Source of the DNA: Pictodentalium vernedei
Taxonomy: Eukaryota > Mollusca > Scaphopoda > Dentaliida > Dentaliidae
Assembly (NCBI GenBank): GCA_031216915.1
Contig: CM062289.1
Location: forward strand, 63,619,741-63,683,740
Direction of reading: 5' to 3'
Length of the DNA stretch: 64,000 bases
A model generated the notes under the pieces. It was not told the origin of the DNA, ran no database searches, and saw only the letters and a list, made by a program, of their open reading frames with translations. Of this stretch, positions 56,630 through 64,000 are shown one piece after another (positions within the stretch are counted from its first letter, which is position 1; the number at the start of each line of letters is the position of its first letter). Both the position numbers and the translations under genes were made by a program.

Positions 56630-57003
56630 CCACACAAAGTAGATCTTCTGTTTCTCAGGCCATTATTTGTGAAATTTCATGCGGGCGAGCGGTTTTTTAT
56701 TTCAGTAATTACTTCTTTGCCATCAAAAGTTCATGTTCTTGGTTCAAGTTTTAGGCCTCATAATCTACAGAATGGGTGGTGGTGTATTTCATCCCTTGAG
56801 TGCAAGAAGGCTTTGCAATGGCATTGCAAAGCCTTCTTGCACTCAAGGGACAAATTCATCAATTTTTTCAACTTGGGTGAAATATCAGACCATTTAATTT
56901 TAAATTTTTTTAAGTTTAAATTGGTTATAAAAAGAGAGCATGCAGCAGCCAAAAGGACCATGCGGGAGGGCCTGAGAAACAGATTTTTAATTTTTTTAGG
57001 CCT
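56630..57003 (+). mobile_element. CTCAGGCC-family MITE (forward copy)
   Basis: GGCCACACAAAGTAGATCTT, CTGTTTCTCAGGCCATTATT, hairpin CAAGAAGGCTTTGCAATGGC and GGGAGGGCCTGAGAAACAGA...TTAGGCCTT. The complete form, used here to define ends. Confidence 0.85.
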
Positions 57004-57681
57004 TAATTCCGATGTTTAAACCCAAAGGTGAAGAGACTGTTTGTTTTTTTTGAAACTGTACTGATCAAAAGATCGATAAAAAAAATCAAAACAACCTTTT
57101 GGGAACTAGTGTAAATTATATTCGTTATCTTTTCTATTGGGTGTATTTGTTGAAATTCGTACTGCTGTATCTCTTGGGCCGATGTCCATTCATGCCTAAC
57201 AATTTGGTGGCGATTACTACTAAAAATATAAGTACAAATTTGGGCAGATTTGGAAAACAGCTGGGAGAAACGTTTTTAAAAGAAGTCCGAAGCATTTCAA
57301 GATGTCCGAAGATTTACCGAAATAAAGTTGACCAATTTAGATATAACATTATCTGCAGAAGAGGCGGCCATGGGACTGAGTTAACGTTGTGGTTGGAAAT
57401 GATTGTTGTTTTTTTTTAATGTTATCTCATTTTTGGTTAAGTAATTTTTTTGTGAACAGACTTTATTTTGCTTTGGACGTTTTTGTTTTCACACTACGTG
57501 ACAGACGATCGATAATTGTATAATGAAATTTGGAAACTTTTCGAAGCGTAACGAATGACTCGACAGAAAAGGAACTAGTATAAACAGTGCTGGGAAAAAA
57601 GTTCCGGCTTGTACTTCACCAGTTGAATACAGAAACATTTATGTCATAGCGGCCATTCTGTTAGATACAATGGTTTAAAGT
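57004..57681. other. non-coding, no feature recognised
   Basis: AT-rich, no family or inverted repeat recognised. Confidence 0.4.
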
Positions 57682-57934
57682 TTAACCCTCTACCCAACGT
57701 AACGGCCAAAACCGGCCAGCGCTATTCTCAAAAATCGCCAATTAATTTTCTTGATTTTTTCATTTTTTGTCTCCAAAACATAGGTTATGACCCCTCATTG
57801 GAACGAGCTTGTCGAGCTCGTTCCAATGGGGGGGTCATAACCTATGTTTTGGACACAAAAAAATGAAAAAAATTAGTTATTCAAGAAATTTTTTTGCAAG
57901 TGTCGTCTGCTTTTCATGTTAGGTAAAGGGTTAA
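57682..57934. mobile_element. TTAA-type palindromic MITE (complete)
   Basis: TTAACCCTCTACCCAACGTA at left and ATGTTAGGTAAAGGGTTAA at right; TTAA at both borders. The hairpin ACATAGGTTATGACCCCTCA meets at GCTTGTCGAGCTC. Best preserved member; its right border abuts the LINE remnant. Confidence 0.92.
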
Positions 57935-58523
57935 TGGATGTGTAAAAAATAGATATCTCAGAGATCCTATAGTGAAATGCTTCCCTATGACATGATTAAA
58001 ATCACTGCAATGTAAAAGATTTAACTTCACGCAAAGTTCCAGAATTATAGGGTTCTTCATCTTGAGAAAAGCTAGCCAAGAGGAAAGAAAGTTGGAAAAT
58101 ATAAATAACTTCCTTTTCTGCAGATTCTCGATATGTTCAAGCACAAGTTGAAAAGCTTTAACATTTACTGTGAAAATATAACTTTTATTTGGTATTCTCC
58201 TCAAGGTGATCTGATTACCAGTAAAACAGCCAATGTTACTGTGTCACCATCTTTAGCTCCATCTGTTTAGATCATTTTGGATGTGCTATACTTAGACTTA
58301 ATTTTGCCATATTTTTGTTTGAACTGCAGAGAGTTTGTCTGAGATTTTTTTGAGGAAGCAAGGTCCAAAACAATAAAAGATTTCCTTAGATGCCAAGCAG
58401 GAATATGTGGTGGTTCACGGTTATCTTGAACAGTACATGTAGAGTGGATTGTAATTAAATCACCTGTGGAGTGGAATTATCACCCAAAGTATCACTTTCA
58501 AATTCTGTACCTCTGAACAAAAA

Positions 58524-58604
58524 CCACAAGCAATGTTTCAGCCAATGGACATCCAGGTTGAACCTGGAGGTCCATTGGATGGAACTTTGCTTGTGACTGT
58601 TATG
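58524..58604. repeat. hairpin related to the TA-MITE core
   Basis: CACAAGCAATGTTTCAGCCA / TGGACATCCAGG-TT-GAACCTGGAGGTCC and GCTTGTG. It matches only the centre of the elements at 12158, 15972 and 16778, without CAGTTAAAACT ends. It interrupts the LINE between thumb and RNase H parts. Confidence 0.7.
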
Positions 58605-59105
58605 CTTTGCAACAAATTTGCAATTATTGCTTGAGTGGAATCTTCACTCTGTGGGTGATTTAGTGATAATACACTCTCCACGTACTGTAAGTATGGGGAT
58701 TCCTTATGAAGTTTAATTCTAATTCCCAAAGGAGTAATATGTTTCTGGTGACTGTTAAAATATTCAAAATTTTGAGGATCAGAGACACCATTATGATCAG
58801 GGTTTGACAGTTTAGCCAACAGAAAAGAAACCTATTGGAATAACAGTTTAACTCTGCTCTTCTCAAGAGAAGACTCTTGTGCTTTAACGAGCATTGAATT
58901 TGTTGGTGATGCACCCAGGCTAATTCTAACACCACTATTATGAACTGCATTAAGTGATTTGAAGTACAACTTTATTGCAAAATGCTAAACCACACGACCG
59001 CAATCTAATTTTGATCCAACAACTGATCTGTACAGATGGAGTAATGTTTTTGGTCAGCTCACCAGTCAGTGCTACCAACTACCTTGAAGAGGTTAAGTGC
59101 CTTTT

Positions 59106-59174
59106 TAGCTCAGCTTGCCATGTGAGCTATTGCCATCACTTGGTGTCCATCGCCTTCTGGCGTCTGTTGTCATC

Positions 59175-59205
<31 letters not shown>

Positions 59206-60271
59206 TGGAACTGTTGAGCCAATGTGAACCAATCTTGGCAGGAATGGTCTATGGAGGATCCTATACAAACGAGCCTCATTTTGTTCCTGTGCGATGAAAA
59301 ACATGGCCACCAGAGGCATTCTTTGATTCTGGTTGGTCAATTTTCACAAATCTCCTCTGAAACTTCACATGCTTGATGACTGGGACATCCTCTACCAACA
59401 GACTTCATTTAATGTTGATCAGGTTGCAAACATGGCTACAATTGCAACTTATAGTTACCATGGAAACCCTATGGGAAATCCCATTTTCACCTTCTTCTCT
59501 GGAACTACTCAGCCGATGTAAACCAAACTTGGCAGGAATGATCTGTGGGAAGTTCTCTACAAACAATCCTCATTTTGTTCCCGTGGATGAAAAACATGGC
59601 CGCCAGAGGCATTCTTTGATTCTGATTGGTGGATTTTCAAAAATCATCTCCTCTGAAACTGCAGGGCCAAATGTTTTGAAACTTCAAATGTTTGATGACT
59701 GGGACACTCTCTGTCAACGATCCTCATTTAATGTTGATCAGGTTGCAAACATGGCCACAATTGCTGCTTATAGTTACCATAGAAACCCTATGGGAAATCA
59801 CATTTTCATCTTTGTCTCTGGAACTGCTGAGCCGATGTGAACCAAACTTGACAGGAATGGTCTATGGGTGGTTATCTACAACTGTTCCTGATTGGTCGAT
59901 TTTGAAAAAATCGTCTCTGAAACTACAAGGTCAGATGTTTTGAAACTTCACATGGCTGATGATTGGGACACCCTCTACCAATGATCCTCATTTAATCGGG
60001 TTGCAAACATGGTTGCAAATGCAGCTTATGGTTACCATGGAAACTGTATGGGAAATCACTTCTTTTTTTTTTTGTCTTATTTGAAACTACATGGCCAGTG
60101 TGAACCAAACTTAATAATGCATGGAAAGTCCTCTGAAAACAATCATCATTCTGTTTCACGCAGATGAAGGAACATGGCAGCCACCTGCATTCATTGATTT
60201 TGATTAGAATAACTGAGGGCTATATAGTTCTGCCAGGTGAGTGATTACAGGCTCTTTAGGGCCTCTTGTTA
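59106..60271 (+). mobile_element. tandem-repeat element with hairpin ends (T6)
   Basis: Head TTAGCTCAGCTTGCCATGTG into AGCTATTGCCATCA, then GTCTGTTGTCATCCGT. Three or four units of ~300 bp: GAACTGTTGAGCCAATGTGA, ACCAAACTTGGCAGGAATG, AAAAACATGGCCGCCAGAGG, TTGATGACTGGGACA. The tail is GCCAGGTGAGTGATTAC, hairpin AGGCTCTTTAGGGCCT, then CTTGTTA. It is inserted in the LINE reverse transcriptase. Confidence 0.82.
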
Positions 60272-60842
60272 CATCCTACTCTTGGTTATTTCAATGAATT
60301 TCACTTCCTTTTATGGTACTTCCCTGCATTGTCAACTCTGATTCAAGGTGATATTCTGGAGTTCCCAAAAATGAACACAATTGGTTTTGTACTTTGAGAA
60401 CTTAAAACCATTTTCTGTAACCCATTTTTGAATTTCGTTTAAACAGCTGAAGTATTCGCTCGATGGCATTAATGTTTTTACTACTATAACAAATTAAAGT
60501 CATTGACATGCAATTAAGGGTAACAGATAGAATACGATACTAAGGTATACCCAACTCTTGCTTGTGTGGATCAGATAATGTAGACCCAACACGACCCTGA
60601 AATTGACAGTCCTTAAAGAATTTTCTATAAAAAGGGGCATGCATTAGTCCTCTCAACCCAATGTTAACAAGATCTTTTAAAATCCTATATTTCTGCCTTA
60701 TATCATATTTTTTTTTCACATTCACCGATACCATATATGAAAATCTTGCCCAGTGCTCTTGGTACCATTGTGTAACAAGCTATTATTTGAAAATAAAATA
60801 TGTTTTCATGTTTGGAATTCACTAAAAGAAAACAACTTTCCC

Positions 60843-61283
60843 CAATCCATTCCAGTGAGGAGACATAAGGTGAGTTTAAATGTTTCTTGAAGGGGCACAG
60901 TGGCTCTGTAGGTAGAGGTGCAGGCTGCATGCCGAGAGGTCTTCGGTTTGAATCCCATCTTCGGCAACTGCGTTGGGTCCTTGGGTAAGACACTTCATCC
61001 CCATTGCCCAATGGCATTGTGTACTAAGGCATACTCCACGAGGATGGTACACTTGTCTTCAATCAGTGCTAACCCTGCTTGTGTGGACCTAGTATGTTAG
61101 GGAGTCATAGAGTTGCTCGCCATTGCTCAGTGGTTCTCTCTGGGTACTCCGGCTTCCTCCACCTGTAAAACTGTCCAACATGAGGTGACCCTGGCAGTCA
61201 AAAGTGTCGTTAAACATTTCATAATAAATAAATGCTTCTTGAGAATATTACTGGCTGGTTTTGGCCATTACGTTGGGTAAAGA
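60843..61283 (-). mobile_element. TTAA-type MITE interrupted by a SINE
   Basis: CATTCCAGTGAGGAGACATA (60850) is the worn hairpin arm. Right of the SINE, AATATTACTGGCTGGTTTTG then GCCATTACGTTGGGTAAAGA is the reversed left end of the family. The palindrome's other arm is lost. Confidence 0.65.
60891..61232 (+). mobile_element. tRNA-derived SINE (full length)
   Basis: A-box-like TGGCTCTGTAGGTAGAGG and B-box GGTTTGAATCC, ~40 bp apart, form the tRNA-like head. The body carries GGTACTCCGGCTTCCTCC and TGTAAAACTGTCC; the tail is CATAATAAATAAA. TGTTTCTTGA (60881-60890) and TGCTTCTTGA (61233-61242) form a nearly perfect 10-bp duplication. It shares the body with 47871-48209. Confidence 0.9.
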
Positions 61284-61286
61284 GTT

Positions 61287-61811
61287 GCTATAGATGAGAT
61301 TTACACAAAGGCTGCAGTGCACAGAGTTAGTTACTTAGTTAATAATGAAAATTTTTTATAACCAGAAAGCGTGACTAACCATGTGCGATGCATTCCCCAC
61401 AGTATACATTTGTACATCTACCTTTGTTTTTTGTAACCTTGTTTCTTTCCTTTGTATATGTATGCTGTGAAATAAATATTGAATTATTGAAATGAATAGG
61501 GTCAGTCACAGTTTCTGGTAACAGTCATATTGCACGCTACACTCACTATGGCTGTGCATGCACAAGGTTAGTCACATAATAGAGATGATCTAATAACCAG
61601 AAAGAAAAGAGTGACTAGCTCTGTACATTGCACCGAGTTAGTTGGTAAGCTAACATACACTGGCTGACCCCATAGCCATTGCACAGATTTAGTTAGCACA
61701 CACTGCATGAATGTACACAAGATTCAAGGGACTAATGGAAATACACTGGAATGTGGAAATGTTTTTAATGTGAATTCCAAAATGAAAATGTATTCTATTT
61801 TCAATTAATAG
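61287..61811. other. non-coding, no feature recognised
   Basis: Repeated GTTAGTTA-type motifs with AACCAGAAAG(C/A) at ~61360 and ~61595 suggest a diverged two-unit repeat. No gene. Confidence 0.4.
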
Positions 61812-62223
61812 TTTAGGTCCCACAAAGTAGATCTTCTGTTTCTCAGGCCATTTTTTGTAAAATTGCATGTGGACAGGAATTTTTTTATTTAATTTTTTAT
61901 TTTTGTAATTATTTGATTGCCATCAAAAGTTCATATTCTTGCTTTGTTTTATGTTTTAGACCTCATGATCTATAGAATAGCATGGGTGGTGGTGTATTTT
62001 GTCCCTTGAGTGCAAGAAGGCTTTGCAAAGCTAAAACATTGCAAAGTCTTGTTGCACTCAAGGGACAGATTTATCAATTTTATTTGCTTGGGTAAAATAT
62101 CTGACATACACTATTTAATTTTTAATTTTTTAAGTTTGCATTGGTTATAAAAAGAGTATGCAGCGGTGAAAAGGACAAGGCGGGAGGGCCTGAGAAACAG
62201 ATTTTTAACTTTTTAGGCCTTAT
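61812..62223 (+). mobile_element. CTCAGGCC-family MITE next to an MTRR exon
   Basis: GTCCCACAAAGTAGATCTTC, CTGTTTCTCAGGCCATTTTT, hairpin CTTTGCAAAGC region, and GGGAGGGCCTGAGAAACAGA then TTTTTAGGCCTT. Its right end is about 20 bp from the exon at 62243. Confidence 0.85.
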
Positions 62224-62242
62224 TGCATATTGTTTATTGCAG

Positions 62243-62328
62243 GATAAGAATATTCAGTATTTACCTGGTGATGCCATATCAGTTATCTGTCCAAATGAAG
62301 ACTCAGAAATAGAAAAGTTACTTGAAAG
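62243..62328 (+). CDS. MTRR: methionine synthase reductase exon: start of FAD-binding region
   Basis: Acceptor TTTATTGCAG and donor AAAG|GTGTGT (phase 2). It encodes DKNIQYLPGDAISVICPN followed by EDSEIEKLLER. This matches the MTRR/cytochrome P450 reductase block YxPGDAxSVxCPNxxxEV, which lies at the start of the FAD-binding beta-barrel. The next codon, Arg, is split across the intron and would be completed by the exon at 62441. Confidence 0.93.
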
Positions 62329-62440
62329 GTGTGTATGTTTTATAATTTAAACACCATGTGTGCAGTATAGGGCTGATAAACTACAGCTAAAACAATAATC
62401 AATAGAGTTTCAACACAACATTTTCTCTGTAATCTTTCAG

Positions 62441-62498
62441 AAAGACCTGTGAACATCATAAGGTTTTACTCAGAGATCCATTGGCTGAAACTCTGCAA
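62441..62498 (+). CDS. MTRR: probable methionine synthase reductase exon
   Basis: Acceptor GTAATCTTTCAG ending at 62440. The first base completes the Arg codon left by 62243-62328. Translation KTCEHHKVLLRDPLAETLQ fits the position of the human segment reading D-K-R-E-H-C-V-L-L-K, just after the LLxR helix. The donor I propose, CAA|GTACTT, is weak, and the frame remains open until a TGA at 62541-62543. The right edge is therefore uncertain. Confidence 0.6.
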
Positions 62499-64000
62499 GT
62501 ACTTCTTGCGTTTTTCTTTCCAGATGGTGCATTAAAGTCATGACATCGTCTCTGGGCCCATATCAGTCAATACAAAAAGTATATAGAGTCCATTATTGAG
62601 ACTTCAATACACCTAATAATGAACCGATAATTGGAATTGGCAATCAGAAATGCCTGGTTATGGGTCATCGGCCGATTATGACAACCGGCAATTAAAAACC
62701 GTCAGTTTCCAGTTATTCTGTATTTAACTCTGACTAAAATCTCTTTGATATGAGGCCATTTCAATAAAGTTTCCCCATTAAAAACGTGTGTAATGCATAT
62801 CAGAATATTTAGAGATTTGCAGAGCCGTGATATTACAGAATTTACCATCTGCAATTGGTACGAGATCGTCGCTATTCCCAGCTGATTGACGTCACCCGTC
62901 TTCAATCAGCGTACTGTACAACGTTGCATTGGGTACATGTATAAATAAAATGTGTTCAGCCGCTAGTCTGCAGTACTTCATGATGCAAGCGTCACAATAC
63001 AATAAGAACTGAAAATCGGAGCAAAACTAAAAAAAAACACTCTTTTTTCGATGGTAGATGATTGTTACGCAACATGCAAGTCACAAACACGTTTCAGTTT
63101 GTCAAGTTCATTTTTTAATTCAGTTACCTCCCTTGGTGTAAACACTGAAGAAACACATCAAGGGAGGTAACACATTGAACAATGAGCATTAAATAATTCG
63201 CGTGAACAATGTGCCATACAACTTCACAACACACATTGACATTAAAGTTTATATCCAATTAAGACCCAAAGTATGTGTGCTTAGTATCTTCCTGATTAAT
63301 ATAGCCAAGGGCATTGTATTCTTACACAAAACCGTATAAACACTATTTACCAGAATAACATACAATCATCACAAGAGAACATTATCATGTGATTGTATCG
63401 TTTATAATGATCTTCCTCCAACCCAACTTCCAAAAAATGCAAATATTAAATTGGCTAATATTGCCCAGCACTAAACATGCATACTTTGAGAACTTATGTG
63501 GTATTATGATTTCGTAATTTAGCGATTTATCAGTGAAATACTGCAGTATGATAGGCATTAACAGATTTTCTTCTGGGTCCTATTTCAACCATTGGAATCG
63601 GCATAATCGGCAGTCGGTTCATAGCAAGTTTTGATAATCAGTTCATCACTAAATACACCATCTTGGAAACCTGCTTGTGGTAATAACCAATTTAACTTAC
63701 AATATTCCTCCCTTTCTTGGCATGTTTGCATTTATTTTGACAATCATTCAGTCTATAAATTGAATTTTTTATGAATGAAGATCATGATGTCATGGTATTG
63801 CATTTTTGGTCTGTGCATGACATAATACCCATTCATTGTTCCACTTGTACTGTAACCACCAAAATTTATAGTAGTGTTTCAGCTGTGTGTTTCTTTGTTT
63901 TATTTTTCAGGTTTAATGCATAGTAGGTCTATCTAAAAATATCTTTGTGATAAAAAATGATCTAGTCAAATTTAGTTGGTGATTCATTTATCATTTAATT
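62499..64000. other. MTRR intron start; possible hAT-like remnant
   Basis: AATGAACCGATAATTGG at 62618 and ATCGGCAGTCGGTTCAT...TTCATCACTAAA at 63610-63652 could be inverted ends of a ~1-kb hAT-like element. Inside is the inverse pair GTTACCTCCCTTGG / TCAAGGGAGGTAAC at 63123-63171. No further MTRR exon recognised before 64000. Confidence 0.4.

Larger units (their letters stand above)
57935..60735 (-). pseudogene. LINE remnant (jockey/I-like RT and RNase H), split
   Basis: Reading the - strand from 60735: LKDLVNIGLRGLMHAPFYRK, then FQGRVGSTLSDPHKQELGIP, a non-LTR reverse-transcriptase block normally continuing PQGS. At 60480-60300 ICYSSKNINAIERILQLF and ESELTMQGSTIKG follow. After the inserted T6, KKALNLFKVVGSTDW (59100-59050), then SLNAVHNSGVRISLGA (~58950). 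HITPLGIRIKLHKES is the thumb region. Finally RIPNKSYIFTVNVKAFQLVL and KRKLFIFSNFLSSW (58200-58080) resemble an RNase H domain of I/Nimb-type elements. Many stops and shifts; inactive. Confidence 0.82.
49488..62242 (+). other. MTRR: MTRR intron of 12.8 kb
   Basis: GTATGT donor to TTTATTGCAG acceptor, phase 0. It holds DIRS-B, the LINE remnant and several MITEs. Stretch 49886-50745 has only a short inverted repeat (CATGGCTGCTTTAAAGCAGC at ~50015) and no gene. Confidence 0.85.

Noticed and set aside
60891-60965. tRNA gene
   Set aside because: A- and B-box-like sequences are present, but the segment continues into a SINE body with a tail and target duplication.

Overview
This is eukaryotic, almost certainly metazoan, nuclear DNA: protein-coding sequence is in short exons with GT-AG borders and the rest is dominated by transposable elements of typically animal kinds (Tc1/mariner, TTAA-flanked MITEs, hAT MITEs, DIRS tyrosine-recombinase retrotransposons, a jockey/I-like LINE, tRNA-derived SINEs). 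The repeat mix suggests a marine invertebrate; I cannot choose between a lophotrochozoan and an invertebrate deuterostome from sequence alone. Exons account for only about 2 kb of 64 kb.

Host genes, both on the + strand. (1) At 70-132 and 2432-3343 are the last two exons of a BEN-domain protein; the 2.3-kb intron between them carries an open Tc1/mariner transposase on the - strand. (2) Exons at 11039-11156, 17773-18367, 49335-49487, 62243-62328 and probably 62441-62498 belong to one gene, methionine synthase reductase (MTRR). They run from the end of the FMN/flavodoxin domain, through the low-complexity linker, into the start of the NADPH/FAD reductase module. Intron phases agree from exon to exon. 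The third intron is about 31 kb and the fourth about 12.8 kb, both swollen by nested transposons. The 5' MTRR exons (start of the flavodoxin domain) were not found between the BEN gene and 11039, and the 3' exons lie beyond the window.

Transposon layout. 3.6-5.5 kb: palindromic/foldback elements. 6.6-9.5 kb: a decayed DIRS-like element (DIRS-C), next to a tandem array (9.56-10.86 kb). 11.3-17.7 kb: a cluster of MITEs (TTAA-type, TA-type, hAT-type) plus one tandem-repeat element at 13.0-13.96 kb. 18.6-21.2 kb: two tandem-repeat elements joined head to tail. 21.26-39.34 kb: DIRS-A, whose two ends are 18 kb apart because its leader is filled with other insertions (two more tandem-repeat elements, a pogo-like MITE, G/C homopolymer-rich sequence). 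41.3-42.4 and 45.5-46.6 kb: two copies of a 1.1-kb hAT-like element. 47.84-48.79 kb: a hAT MITE carrying a SINE and a TTAA MITE inside it. 50.85-55.37 kb: DIRS-B, compact, inserted into a MITE; it has an open gag but no reverse transcriptase. 55.4-57.0 and 61.8-62.2 kb: further copies of that MITE. 57.9-60.7 kb: a - strand LINE remnant split by another tandem-repeat element.

Most notable signals: (a) a set of tandem-repeat-filled elements with different sequences but one architecture (5' hairpin starting GCTCA, its complement near the 3' end, then a short 3' hairpin followed by a T-rich end), which looks like non-autonomous Helentron/Helitron-type elements; (b) DIRS elements whose internal complementary region is the reverse complement of the joined right and left ends, with the same 7 bp at both insertion borders; (c) a DIRS derivative that keeps an open gag after losing its reverse transcriptase.
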